From: CBFDBF01 sp050295355
GTDB lineage: Bacteria; Pseudomonadota; Gammaproteobacteria; Chromatiales; Chromatiaceae
Direction of reading: 5' to 3'
Length of the DNA: 37,900 bases
NCBI GenBank assembly: GCA_050295355.1
Contig: JBNKPL010000009.1
Span: 1 to 37,900 of the forward strand
The notes under the pieces were generated by a model, which saw nothing but the letters and a program-made list of their open reading frames with translations, ran no database searches and was not told where the DNA came from. Of this stretch, positions 1-8,109 are shown piece by piece. Within the stretch, counting starts at the first letter, position 1, and every line of letters begins with the position of its first letter. The translations under genes were made by a program, and so were the position numbers.

Positions 1-861
1 CATGCCGTCTTCGATGGGGATGATGGGGTACTGGTCCGCCAGGGAAACCAGATAGTCGGCGAAGCCGGCGGCATCGAACTTCCGCCCTTCGGAGGCGAGA
101 TCGTAGACGCCATCCTTGTAGAACTCGGAGCTGGCCACATCGAGACCCAGATAGATGTCGCTGCCCACCTTGAAGCCGCTCTTCTCAATCGCTTCCAGGA
201 TTACCTCCACCGCCGCCTCGTTGGAGGGGAGGTCCGGCGCGAAGCCGCCCTCATCGCCCACCGCTGTGTTCAGGCCGCGGCCTTTCAGCACGCTCTTCAG
301 GGCATGGAACACCTCGGCGCCGTAGCGTACGGCCTCGCGGATGGAGCCGGCGCCCACGGGCAGGATCATGAACTCCTGGATATCCACGCTGTTATCAGCG
401 TGGGCGCCGCCGTTGATGATGTTCATCATGGGCACAGGCATGCGGTAGGGGCCGGACGAGAGGTAACGATAGAGCGGCATGGCCTGCTCCTGGGCCGCGG
501 CATGGGCTGCGGCCAGGGAGACCGCCAGTATGGCGTTGGCGCCCAGACGCCCCTTGTTGTCGGTGCCATCCAGCTCGATCATCGTACGGTCCAGCGCCTC
601 CTGACCGGTAACCTCCATGCCCAAGAGGGCCTCTTTCAGCTCCCCGCCGATGTGGTTCACCGCGTTCAGTACACCCTTGCCGCCATAGCGACCCTTGTCG
701 CCGTCACGCAGTTCCAGGGCCTCCCTGGAGCCGGTCGACGCGCCCGAGGGGGCAACGGCACGCCCGATGGCGCCGTCGGCGGTAATGACATCGGCCTCGA
801 CAGTGGGATTGCCGCGGGAATCCATAATCTCGCGGCCACGAATATCTACGATTTCGGACAT
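1..861 (-). CDS. eno: Enolase (phosphopyruvate hydratase), N-terminal part; gene runs off the window start
   Basis: Glycolytic enzyme converting 2-phosphoglycerate to phosphoenolpyruvate in the cytoplasm. The reverse strand reads MSEIVDIRGREIMDSRGNPT from an ATG at 859-861 and stays open for 287 codons to the window edge. It includes the enolase segment DEGGFAPDLPSNEAA and ends in PIEDGM, the region carrying a magnesium-binding Glu. The distal third, with the catalytic Lys, lies outside the window. It follows pyrG and kdsA on the same strand, an order common in gammaproteobacteria, but a palindromic repeat (909-989) separates it from kdsA. It may therefore have its own promoter or be affected by that hairpin. 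Identity is very secure; the gene is partial only because the window cuts it. Confidence 0.97.
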   Translation of the reverse strand, partial: MSEIVDIRGREIMDSRGNPTVEADVITADGAIGRAVAPSGASTGSREALELRDGDKGRYGGKGVLNAVNHIGGELKEALLGMEVTGQEALDRTMIELDGTDNKGRLGANAILAVSLAAAHAAAQEQAMPLYRYLSSGPYRMPVPMMNIINGGAHADNSVDIQEFMILPVGAGSIREAVRYGAEVFHALKSVLKGRGLNTAVGDEGGFAPDLPSNEAAVEVILEAIEKSGFKVGSDIYLGLDVASSEFYKDGVYDLASEGRKFDAAGFADYLVSLADQYPIIPIEDGM

Positions 862-908
862 TGGTTTTCTCCGTCACATCCAGATGAATGAGTGGTTATC
901 ATTTATTT

Positions 909-989
909 GCCACAGAGGACACAGAGCACACGGAGGGCGATAAACTGGAAATTTCCAGCAGCCTCAGTGTTCTCTGTGGCCTCTGTGGC
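909..989. repeat. Palindromic 9-bp-unit element, copy 1 (kdsA-eno gap)
   Basis: Left arm has CACAGAGGA, CACAGAGCA and CACGGAGGG in tandem. The right arm has CTCAGTGTT, CTCTGTGGC and CTCTGTGGC, so the arms pair into a long interrupted stem. It lies between the kdsA stop and the eno start, fully intergenic. The loop contains a second small palindrome (GGAAATTTCC). One of six copies in this window. Confidence 0.85.
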
Positions 990-1023
990 TAAAACCTAAT
1001 TTTAATTCACTGACACGGCAAGG

Positions 1024-1857
1024 TCAGATATTGTTTTCCACCAATCCGGCGGCCTTCACCGCCTGATCGATACTCTTTAGCGCCTCCAGCAACTTCTCCA
1101 TGCGATCAATGGGCCAGGAGTTGGGGCCGTCACACAAGGCCTGGTCCGGGTCGGGATGGGTTTCCATAAAGAGCCCGGAAATACCCGCGGCCACCGCCGC
1201 CCGGGCCAACACGGGCACAAACTCCCGCTGGCCGCCGGAGCTGCCCCCCAGTCCACCCGGCAACTGCACCGAATGGGTGGCGTCAAACACCACCGGACAC
1301 CCGGTTTCGCGCATCACCGCCAGGGAGCGCATATCGGAAACCAGATTATTGTAGCCGAAGCTGACGCCCCGCTCGCACACCATGATCTGCTCGTTGCCCG
1401 CGGCGCGCGCCTTCTCCACCACATGCTTCATATCCCAGGGGGCCAGAAACTGCCCCTTCTTGATATTCACCGGCCGCTTCTGGGCCGCCACGGCCTGGAT
1501 AAAGGCGGTCTGGCGGCAGAGCAACGCCGGGGTTTGCAGCACATCCACCACGCTGGCCACCTCATTCAATGGCGTGTTCTCGTGGACATCGGTCAGTACC
1601 GGCACGCCGAGCTGCTTGCGTACCTTCTCCAGGATATAGAGCCCCTCTTCAAATCCCGGCCCGCTGTAGCTGGCCACCGAGGAGCGGTTCGCCTTCTCGA
1701 AGGAGGATTTGTAGATGAAAGGAATCCCTAGCCGGGAGGTGATCTCCTGCAGTTGGCCGGCGGTATCCAAGGCGAGCTGCTCGCTCTCGATGACGCAGGG
1801 GCCGGCGATCAGGAACAGGGGCTGGTCCAGACCCGCCTGAAAACCGCACAGTCTCAC
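1024..1857 (-). CDS. kdsA: 2-dehydro-3-deoxyphosphooctonate aldolase (Kdo-8-phosphate synthase)
   Basis: Condenses phosphoenolpyruvate with arabinose-5-phosphate to give Kdo-8-phosphate for lipopolysaccharide inner core. 277 residues, normal for the family. Recognisable blocks are IAGPCVIES near residue 18, KSSFEKANRSS, LTDVHE, and FDATHSVQLPGG. Residue 21 is Cys in IAGPC. In the family, Cys here marks metal-dependent enzymes (Aquifex type), whereas E. coli KdsA has Asn, so a metal-dependent enzyme is inferred. The start is GTG at 1855-1857, overlapping the pyrG TGA (GTGA, 4 bases), which implies translational coupling; no good downstream ATG preserves the N-terminus. It is followed by repeat copy 1 and eno. 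Confidence 0.96.
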   Translation of the reverse strand: MRLCGFQAGLDQPLFLIAGPCVIESEQLALDTAGQLQEITSRLGIPFIYKSSFEKANRSSVASYSGPGFEEGLYILEKVRKQLGVPVLTDVHENTPLNEVASVVDVLQTPALLCRQTAFIQAVAAQKRPVNIKKGQFLAPWDMKHVVEKARAAGNEQIMVCERGVSFGYNNLVSDMRSLAVMRETGCPVVFDATHSVQLPGGLGGSSGGQREFVPVLARAAVAAGISGLFMETHPDPDQALCDGPNSWPIDRMEKLLEALKSIDQAVKAAGLVENNI

Positions 1858-3503
1858 GAGGCCGCCACCAGTTCCGCGGACGACTTCTGATGCGCCCGCG
1901 CCGCGCGGACGAAACCTGAGAAAAGCGGATGACCGTCACGCGGGGTGGAGGTGAACTCGGGGTGAAACTGGCAGGCCACAAACCAGGGATGACCGGGAAT
2001 CTCGATCATCTCCATCAGTTTGCCGTCGATGGAGCAACCGGAGAACTTCAGCCCCGCCTTCTGCAGCTCCTTCAGATAGCGGTTATTGAACTCATAACGG
2101 TGGCGATGGCGCTCCATGATCACCTCTTTACCGTACAGCTCACGCGCCAGCGTACCCTCCTCCAGCCGGCACTCCTGTCCTCCCAGGCGCATGGTGCCGC
2201 CCAGATCCGAACCTTCATCACGGGTTTCGATATTACCGTCCGCATCCAGCCATTCGGTGATCAGGGCGATCACCGGGTGGGGCGTAGCGGCATTGAACTC
2301 GGTGCTTTGCGCCCCCTCCAGGCCCGCCATGTTGCGCGCGTATTCGATCACCGCCACCTGCATACCGAGACAGATCCCCAGATAGGGGATGCCGTTCTCC
2401 CGCGCGTACTGTACGGTTGCGATCTTGCCTTCCACGCCGCGCTCCCCGAAACCGCCGGGGACCAGAATGGCGTCCATACCCTCCAGCAGGCCCACCCCTT
2501 CCTCTTCGATCCGTTCCGAATCCAGATACTCGATCCGCACCCGGGTGCGGGTGTGGACGCCAGCGTGCACCAGCGCCTCGGAGAGACTTTTGTAGGCCTC
2601 GGTGAGATGCATATATTTGCCCACCATGGCGATGGTGACCTCGCCATCCGGCTGCTCAAGCCCATCGATCACTCGCCGCCACTGGGTCAGATCGGCGGGC
2701 GGGACATTCAGCCCCAGCTGACTCACCACGATCTCGTCCAGGTACTGTTCATGCAGCAGCAGCGGGATACGGTAGATGTTGTCGGCGTCCACCGCCGAGA
2801 TCACCGCCTTCTCCTGCACATTGGTGAACAGCGCAATCTTTTTGCGCTCCCCGTCCGGCAGCGGCCGGTCGGCGCGGCACAACAGAATATCCGGCTGGAT
2901 ACCGATGGAGCGCAGCTCTTTCACCGAGTGCTGGGTGGGCTTGGTCTTGATCTCTTTCGAGGTGGCGATATAGGGCACCAGGGTAAGGTGCATGAACAGG
3001 GCGTTCTCGTGCCCCAGCTCCACGCCCATCTGACGGATCGCCTCCAGGAACGGCAGGGACTCAATGTCACCCACGGTGCCGCCGATCTCCACCAGGGTGA
3101 TATCCGCATCCCCGGCGCCCAGCTTCACGCTCGCCTTGATCTCGTTGGTGATATGGGGGATCACCTGCACGGTGCCGCCGAGATAGTCGCCCCGCCGCTC
3201 CTTGCGGATCACGCTCTCATAGATCTGGCCAGTGGTGAAGTTGTTGTTCCGTCCCATGGTGGTACGGACGAAGCGTTCATAATGACCGAGGTCGAGGTCG
3301 GTCTCGGCCCCGTCTTCGGTGACGTAGACCTCGCCGTGCTGGAAAGGGCTCATGGTGCCTGGATCCACATTGATGTAGGGATCCAGCTTGATCATGGTGA
3401 CTTTCAGGCCTCTGGCCTCGAGGAGTGCGCCCAGGGACGCGGAGGCGATGCCTTTTCCCAGTGAGGAGACTACACCGCCCGTAATGAATATGTATTTACT
3501 CAT
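1854..3503 (-). CDS. pyrG: CTP synthase
   Basis: Amidates UTP to CTP using glutamine and ATP. 549 residues, full family length. The N-terminal synthetase domain starts KYIFITGGVVSSLGKG and contains LDPYINVDPGTMSPFQHGEV. The C-terminal class I glutamine amidotransferase domain (about residues 290-545) has GICLGMQVAV with the nucleophilic Cys, and FVACQFHPEFTS with the catalytic His and Glu. The ATG at 3501-3503 is preceded by a short AGGT ribosome-binding site. Its TGA overlaps the GTG start of kdsA, so the two are co-translated. The 180 bases upstream, to dnaQ, presumably hold its promoter. Confidence 0.98.
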   Translation of the reverse strand: MSKYIFITGGVVSSLGKGIASASLGALLEARGLKVTMIKLDPYINVDPGTMSPFQHGEVYVTEDGAETDLDLGHYERFVRTTMGRNNNFTTGQIYESVIRKERRGDYLGGTVQVIPHITNEIKASVKLGAGDADITLVEIGGTVGDIESLPFLEAIRQMGVELGHENALFMHLTLVPYIATSKEIKTKPTQHSVKELRSIGIQPDILLCRADRPLPDGERKKIALFTNVQEKAVISAVDADNIYRIPLLLHEQYLDEIVVSQLGLNVPPADLTQWRRVIDGLEQPDGEVTIAMVGKYMHLTEAYKSLSEALVHAGVHTRTRVRIEYLDSERIEEEGVGLLEGMDAILVPGGFGERGVEGKIATVQYARENGIPYLGICLGMQVAVIEYARNMAGLEGAQSTEFNAATPHPVIALITEWLDADGNIETRDEGSDLGGTMRLGGQECRLEEGTLARELYGKEVIMERHRHRYEFNNRYLKELQKAGLKFSGCSIDGKLMEMIEIPGHPWFVACQFHPEFTSTPRDGHPLFSGFVRAARAHQKSSAELVAAS

Positions 3504-3685
3504 TGATACCTGCTTGAAAAGGTAATGATTCGGACGGGATTACACGGTACCAGAAGCGGCGGTTTAGCTCAATGAGGCATCTGCTGAAATCTTCGTATTT
3601 CGTCCAAAAACATTGATCCCGCAAAACCCTAAGGGAAGCTAAAACGAGGAATATCCGTTTAAAAACAGACCGATAAATCCAATCC
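3504..3685. other. Intergenic spacer between dnaQ stop and pyrG start
   Basis: The region has no convincing gene. Open frames crossing it lack a ribosome-binding site and family resemblance. It is more AT-rich than its surroundings and is the likely site of the pyrG-kdsA promoter on the minus strand, but I could not pick a single convincing -35/-10 pair. Confidence 0.5.
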
Positions 3686-4402
3686 TCAGGAACTTCCCTC
3701 TTTTCGCCAGACGGAACCACCGCTGGCCGCGTCGATGGCATCCAGCCGGGCGTCGTGGGCCCGCAGTTCCGCGTCGCTGGCGCGCACCACCTTGAGACGG
3801 GGACGGCCCGAATCCAGGCGGCGGATCACGGCTTCGCTGCTGCCGTCGAGGCCGATGGAGAACCCGTCCAGCTGCAAGGAGGCCTGCCCCCCGGTCATAG
3901 CCAGATAGACATCGGCCAGGATCTCGGCGTCCAGCAGCGCCCCGTGCAGTTCACGGTGGCTGTTGTCGATGTCATAGCGCTTGCACAGGGCATCCAGGCT
4001 GTTGCGCTGCCCCGGATGCATTTTCTTCGCCATCACCAGGGTATCGGTGACGCGACAGTAGTCCGTCAGCACTTTCCAGTCACCATTCAGCCGTTTCAGC
4101 TCGGCATTGATGAAGCCCACGTCGAAGGGGGCGTTGTGGATGATCAGCTCGGCGCCGTCCACATACTGGATAAAGTCATGGACGATATCCTCAAACCGCG
4201 GCTTGTCGGCAAGAAACTCGTTGGTGATGCCGTGCACTTCGATGGCCGCCTCATCGATCTCCCGGTCCGGCTGCAGATATTGATGAAAGTTATTGCCCGT
4301 AAGGCGGCGGTCGATCTGCTCCACGCAGCCGATCTCAATGATGCGGTGGCCCTGTTCCGGCTCCAGGCCGGTGGTTTCCGTATCCAGAATGATTTGACGC
4401 AT
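3686..4402 (-). CDS. dnaQ: DNA polymerase III epsilon subunit (3'-5' proofreading exonuclease)
   Basis: Proofreading exonuclease of the replicative polymerase, DEDDh family. 238 residues. Exo I is DTETTG (residues 7-12), Exo II is HNAPFDVGFIN, and Exo III is HGALLDAEILADVY with the catalytic His and Asp. Just after the nuclease domain comes GGQASLQLDGF, where QASLQL resembles a beta-clamp-binding motif. The C-terminal 50 residues would bind the alpha subunit. The start is the ATG at 4400-4402, preceded by AAGGA about 10 bases upstream. An in-frame ATG 13 codons upstream lies inside repeat copy 2 and is rejected. It sits downstream of rnhA on the same strand; in E. coli the two genes are neighbours but divergent. 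Confidence 0.96.
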   Translation of the reverse strand: MRQIILDTETTGLEPEQGHRIIEIGCVEQIDRRLTGNNFHQYLQPDREIDEAAIEVHGITNEFLADKPRFEDIVHDFIQYVDGAELIIHNAPFDVGFINAELKRLNGDWKVLTDYCRVTDTLVMAKKMHPGQRNSLDALCKRYDIDNSHRELHGALLDAEILADVYLAMTGGQASLQLDGFSIGLDGSSEAVIRRLDSGRPRLKVVRASDAELRAHDARLDAIDAASGGSVWRKEGSS

Positions 4403-4417
4403 AGAATATGATTCCTT

Positions 4418-4471
4418 AGCCACAGAGTTCACAGAGAACACAGAGTTATCTCGCTCTGTGGCCTCTGTGGC
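4418..4471. repeat. Palindromic 9-bp-unit element, copy 2 (rnhA-dnaQ gap)
   Basis: The cleanest copy. The left arm is three exact 9-mers: CACAGAGTT (4421-4429), CACAGAGAA (4430-4438) and CACAGAGTT (4439-4447). A six-base loop follows, then two CTCTGTGGC units (4454-4462, 4463-4471). It lies between the rnhA stop and the dnaQ start, 30 bases from the rnhA stop, and supplies an artefactual upstream start for dnaQ. Confidence 0.88.
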
Positions 4472-4500
4472 AAAAAAAGCTACGTTGCAGAACCAGCGAT

Positions 4501-4938
4501 CTATCCAAGTTCATCAATACCGCGATTGGCCAACTGATCCGCCAGTTCGTTCTCGGGATGACCGCTGTGGCCCTTCACCCAGACCCACTCCACGTCGTGT
4601 TGCGCCACCAGTTCATCCAGCGCGCGCCATAGGTCCTCGTTCTTTACCGGCTTTTTATTGGCGGTCTTCCAGCCGTTGCGCTTCCAGCCGTGGATCCACT
4701 GGGTAATGCCGTTTTTTACATATTGCGAGTCGGTGGTCACACACACGGCGGCGGTTCGGGTCAAGGCACGCAGGGCCTCGATGACCGCTAACAGCTCCAT
4801 GCGGTTATTGGTGGTGTGTGCCTCACCGCCATGCAGCTGCCGCTCTTTACCCCTGTAGCGCAACACCGCACCCCAGCCGCCGGGCCCGGGATTCCCGCGG
4901 CAGGCGCCATCGGTGAAGATCTCCACCCGTTCAGCCAT
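4501..4938 (-). CDS. rnhA: Ribonuclease HI
   Basis: Endonuclease degrading the RNA strand of RNA-DNA hybrids. 145 residues, normal length. The catalytic acidic residues are all present: Asp in FTDGACRGNPG, Glu in NNRMELLA, Asp in TTDSQYVKNG, and Asp in ENELADQLAN. The basic handle KRNGWKTANKKPVKNEDLW typical of proteobacterial RNase HI is also present. The ATG at 4936-4938 overlaps the end of the upstream methyltransferase gene by 8 bases, so the pair is co-transcribed. Downstream are repeat copy 2 and dnaQ. Confidence 0.97.
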   Translation of the reverse strand: MAERVEIFTDGACRGNPGPGGWGAVLRYRGKERQLHGGEAHTTNNRMELLAVIEALRALTRTAAVCVTTDSQYVKNGITQWIHGWKRNGWKTANKKPVKNEDLWRALDELVAQHDVEWVWVKGHSGHPENELADQLANRGIDELG

Positions 4939-5707
4939 TGGAGTTTCTGGTGGTCGGCTCCACCATCCGGCCGCTGAAAAGGGGGCGCGACCTTTTCCAG
5001 GCCGGACCCACCGGGGTCAGCGGCAATACGCGCCGTACCGCCTGGATCACATAGCCGCCGGAAAGCGGCGGCCAGAAACGTTGTCCCAAGCGGTCCAATA
5101 TCTGCAATTTCTCCATTACCGCCATGTTATGCAGCGGCGGACGGTACATTACCGTCTCCGACACCTCTACCTCAAATCCCAACAGGGATAGCCAGTCACA
5201 GAGCCGGCGCTGGGAGATAAACCGCCCGCACCAGGGAACCCGGCCGCTACGACGTCCAAACAGCCGCCAGATACCCCATAGCCCCCAGGGATTGAATCCG
5301 CTCAGGATCAACCGGCCCTCGGGTATCAGAACCCGCTCCACTTCGCGCAGCACCTGATGGGGGTCGGGCGAGAAATCGAGTGTATGGGGAAGCAGTATGG
5401 CGTCCACACTGTCGCTGGCCACGGGCAGTTGCAGCGGGTCTGCGCGCAAATCCGCCCGCGCACCCGGATTCTGCCCGGCCATGGAATCCAGAACCAGGCA
5501 GGAGCGGACTCTACACCCCCGCAGCAGCTTCTCCCGGTGGGCGCCCAGACCTACCTGGAGGAGATAGTACCCGAACAACCCGGACAGCATCCCCTCAATT
5601 ACCGCGCACTCCTGCTCCAGCAGCAGACTGCCCGGCCGCTCGTCCAACCAGCGCGCCAGACTCCCGTCCACCCCCGGTTTCGGCCTGCAAGAGAGTTCCT
5701 GATCCAT
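4931..5707 (-). CDS. YafS-like class I SAM-dependent methyltransferase
   Basis: 258-residue protein of the Methyltransf_11 type. The SAM-binding glycine motif is weak (CLVLDSMAGQNPGARADL), but the later landmarks are typical: LQLPVASDSVDAILLPHTLDFSPDPHQVLREVERVLIPEGRLILSGFNP in the middle, then FISQRRLCDWLSLLGFEV. A methyltransferase next to rnhA matches E. coli yafS in the mltD-gloB-yafS-rnhA-dnaQ neighbourhood. Here gloB is absent and mltD is divergent. The substrate is unknown. The ATG is at 5705-5707, and the 3' end overlaps rnhA. Confidence 0.85.
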   Translation of the reverse strand: MDQELSCRPKPGVDGSLARWLDERPGSLLLEQECAVIEGMLSGLFGYYLLQVGLGAHREKLLRGCRVRSCLVLDSMAGQNPGARADLRADPLQLPVASDSVDAILLPHTLDFSPDPHQVLREVERVLIPEGRLILSGFNPWGLWGIWRLFGRRSGRVPWCGRFISQRRLCDWLSLLGFEVEVSETVMYRPPLHNMAVMEKLQILDRLGQRFWPPLSGGYVIQAVRRVLPLTPVGPAWKRSRPLFSGRMVEPTTRNSNG

Positions 5708-5773
5708 GGCTGCAGGATATCACTTTTTTGCTCCGCTTCGGGTATGGCGGACCGCTGGCGACACGGGGAAATC

Positions 5774-5802
5774 TGGAAAACTCCGATGCGCTCCAGTATA
5801 GT
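5774..5802 (+). promoter_or_regulatory. Possible sigma-70 promoter for mltD
   Basis: TGGAAA (5774-5779), a 17-base spacer and TATAGT (5797-5802) lie 54 bases before the mltD start in the divergent spacer. The -10 is good and the -35 is poor. This is a sequence match only. Confidence 0.3.
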
Positions 5803-5855
5803 CTTGCCACCGTCCGTATACGCTTTCCCAGGAACCCCCATCTCCCCAACTGAAT

Positions 5856-7871
5856 ATGTCAGTAATGCGCCGCCTCTTTGTCCTCACAATCCTGTTTGCC
5901 GCTTTCACCCTCCCCGGGTGCATGCTGAATATGCCTGTGCAACAGGCGCCTGAAACCGCAACGGAGGAAACGGTCACGGCGGAAGACCCGGCCGCCTCAG
6001 AATCGACAGAAGATGCCGAGCTGCACCAGTTCAACCTGTTCAGGTTCCTGATGTCGTCCCAGGCGGAAGCGTCCGATATAAATCCTGCTGAAGAGATCAT
6101 CGATATACCCGCTTCCGAGCCGGAGGAAACAGCGCAGCCCGAGGGACGGGACAGCGGCCCCAACCCCTTCAGCCTGATGGTGTCAATCCTGAGCCAGCCG
6201 CCCACGGATTATTCAACCAAGCCAGCCACCAGCGCCGCCGAAAAGGGCACTGCCCCAGACCCGGAACCCGCGGCACAAACCGCGCAAGGCGAAGAGACCT
6301 CCGTCTCCGTCCCGGCGCCTGAAGCCCCGGCCGCAGAAACCGCCCTGCAACCTGAACCACCCACACGGGAGCGCGCGCCGGCCCGGGAGGAGAAAGAGGT
6401 GGTGGCGGCGCCCGCCGTGAACCCCCTGGAGCATTTCGCCGCCGTGCCCACCCCCTCCCTGTGGCAACATATGCGCAAGGGGTTTCAGCTCGCCCTGCCG
6501 GATGATGAGCCCCGGCTCAAGAAAGAGATTGCCTGGCTGGAAAAAAATCCGCATTACATCCAAAAGATACGGGAGCGCGCCCACCCCTATCTCTATTTCA
6601 TCGTCAAGGAGATCGAGAGCCGCGGCATGCCCATGGAGCTGGCGCTGCTGCCGGCCGTGGAAAGCGCCTACCGTCCCTTCGCCTACTCCCATGGCCGCGC
6701 CGCCGGCCTCTGGCAGTTCATCCCCTCCACGGGCAAACGATTCGGCCTGCAGCAGAACTGGTGGTATGACGGCCGCCGCGATGTGGTGGCGTCCACCCGC
6801 GCCGCCCTGAACTACCTGAGAAAGCTGAACCTGCAGTTTGACGGCGACTGGGAACTGACCCTGGCGGCCTATAACGCCGGCTCCGGCAACGTGCGCAAGG
6901 CCATACGAAATAACCGCGCCAAGGGTAAGCCCACCGACTACTGGAGCCTTGACCTGCCCCCGGAAACGCGCCGTTACATACCGCGCCTGCTGGCGCTCTC
7001 CTCCATAATCCGTCATCCGGTAAAGCACAAGGCTCAGCTGGGCTTCATCCCCAATAAACCCCATTTCGACACCATCGGCATCGGCTCCCAACTGGATTTG
7101 GCCCTGGCCGCCGAAATGGCGGGGATCTCCGTAGACGAACTCTATCGGCTTAATCCCGGCCTCAACCGCTGGGCCACCCCGCCGGACGGCCCCCACCGCC
7201 TCAGCATTCCGGCCCACAGGGTAAAGAGCTTCCAGGCCAAGCTCGCTGAATTAAGCCCGGAACAGCGGGTGCAGTGGCAGCGGTACAAGATCCAGCCGGG
7301 CGATACTCTGAGCGTAATCGCACAGAAACACAGCACCACCACCCGGATCCTGCGCCAGGTCAACAAGATCACGGGCAACCAAATCCGGGCCGGCAAATAC
7401 CTGCTGATCCCCACCGCCTCAAAAAATCTGAGCCAGTACGCCCTCAGCGCCGAGGAGCGGACAAAGAAAACCCTAAGCCGCCAACGGGACGGCATCCGGA
7501 AAGAGCATGTGGTCCGGGAGGGAGAGAACTTCTGGGATATCGCCCGCCTCTATCAGGTCAACTACCGAAGTTTGGCAAAATGGAACGGCATGGCCCCGCG
7601 CGACACCCTGCGGACGGGACAGAAACTGGTGGTCTGGCTGCCCGAAACGGAAGAGAACCGCCGAATCGCCGCCCCCCTGGAACTGCGCCCGCCCACGGGT
7701 AAAAGCTCCATCCACTACCGGGTGCGCGAGGGGGACTCCCTGTCCACCATCGCCAACCGTTTTCAGGTCAAGGTGGACGATCTGAGACGCTGGAATACCC
7801 TGTCCGGGAAATACCTGAAACCGGGCCAGAAACTGGTGCTCTACGTGGACGTTACGGAGCAGACCCTGTAA
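5856..7871 (+). CDS. mltD: Membrane-bound lytic murein transglycosylase D, lipoprotein with three C-terminal LysM repeats
   Basis: Cleaves peptidoglycan glycan strands to 1,6-anhydromuropeptides in the periplasm. 671 residues. A signal peptide ends in lipobox LPGC with Cys22, so it is probably outer-membrane anchored. Residues 25-200 form a long Ala/Pro/Glu-rich low-complexity linker, longer than in E. coli MltD. The SLT domain (about 235-390) has ALLPAVESAYRP with catalytic Glu269, then GLWQFIPSTGKRFGL and LTLAAYNAGSGNVRKA. Residues 404-455 are the usual MltD linking segment. LysM repeats lie at about 477-519, 551-595 and 620-665. There is no strong ribosome-binding site; an ATG three codons later (5865) is an alternative. 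It is divergent from the yafS-like gene. Confidence 0.93.
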   Translation: MSVMRRLFVLTILFAAFTLPGCMLNMPVQQAPETATEETVTAEDPAASESTEDAELHQFNLFRFLMSSQAEASDINPAEEIIDIPASEPEETAQPEGRDSGPNPFSLMVSILSQPPTDYSTKPATSAAEKGTAPDPEPAAQTAQGEETSVSVPAPEAPAAETALQPEPPTRERAPAREEKEVVAAPAVNPLEHFAAVPTPSLWQHMRKGFQLALPDDEPRLKKEIAWLEKNPHYIQKIRERAHPYLYFIVKEIESRGMPMELALLPAVESAYRPFAYSHGRAAGLWQFIPSTGKRFGLQQNWWYDGRRDVVASTRAALNYLRKLNLQFDGDWELTLAAYNAGSGNVRKAIRNNRAKGKPTDYWSLDLPPETRRYIPRLLALSSIIRHPVKHKAQLGFIPNKPHFDTIGIGSQLDLALAAEMAGISVDELYRLNPGLNRWATPPDGPHRLSIPAHRVKSFQAKLAELSPEQRVQWQRYKIQPGDTLSVIAQKHSTTTRILRQVNKITGNQIRAGKYLLIPTASKNLSQYALSAEERTKKTLSRQRDGIRKEHVVREGENFWDIARLYQVNYRSLAKWNGMAPRDTLRTGQKLVVWLPETEENRRIAAPLELRPPTGKSSIHYRVREGDSLSTIANRFQVKVDDLRRWNTLSGKYLKPGQKLVLYVDVTEQTL

Positions 7872-8109
7872 CCCGAAGCAGCCGCTCCAACCGACCATAA
7901 CACGCTGTTTTCACTGCGGAATGCTAGGCGCCGCACAAACCCGGCGTGACCCCATTCACAATTACCACTCCCCTGCCTTGTCACTATCCCCCCGTTTGCT
8001 TAAATAGGAAGCAGGAAAGGGGTTGAATCAGCAGACAGGATCACTCTCGCCGACCCCGCGGCAGCCTGCCCCTATTGAGAGTGGGCGAGTGATTTGAGGA
8101 GGGAAGAAC
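7872..8109. other. Spacer between mltD and the GAF gene
   Basis: No gene or clear factor-independent terminator follows mltD. The last 70 bases form the structured leader annotated separately, ending in a strong ribosome-binding site (GAGGAGGGAAG). Confidence 0.5.
8040..8093 (+). promoter_or_regulatory. Structured 5' leader of the GAF gene with two mutually exclusive pairings
   Basis: CACTCTC (8042-8048) can pair with GAGAGTG (8077-8083). The overlapping stretch 8040-8051 can instead pair with GGCGAGTGAT (8084-8093) with one bulge. A GGCAG/CTGCC palindrome lies between them. The second pairing ends three bases before the ribosome-binding site, so the two folds could expose it differently. 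Function is inferred; it matches no riboswitch family I recognise. Confidence 0.3.

Noticed and set aside
1929..3464. Long open frame on the plus strand opposite pyrG (about 511 codons)
   Set aside because: It is a shadow of pyrG caused by high GC and codon bias. The translation is His/Asp/Gln-rich with no family motif or ribosome-binding site.
3496..3741. Small minus-strand frame across the dnaQ-pyrG gap
   Set aside because: It overlaps the dnaQ 3' end and pyrG start, has no ribosome-binding site and no recognisable domain.
4403..4441. Upstream ATG extending dnaQ by 13 codons
   Set aside because: The extension is translated from palindromic repeat copy 2, and a better ribosome-binding site precedes the ATG at 4402.
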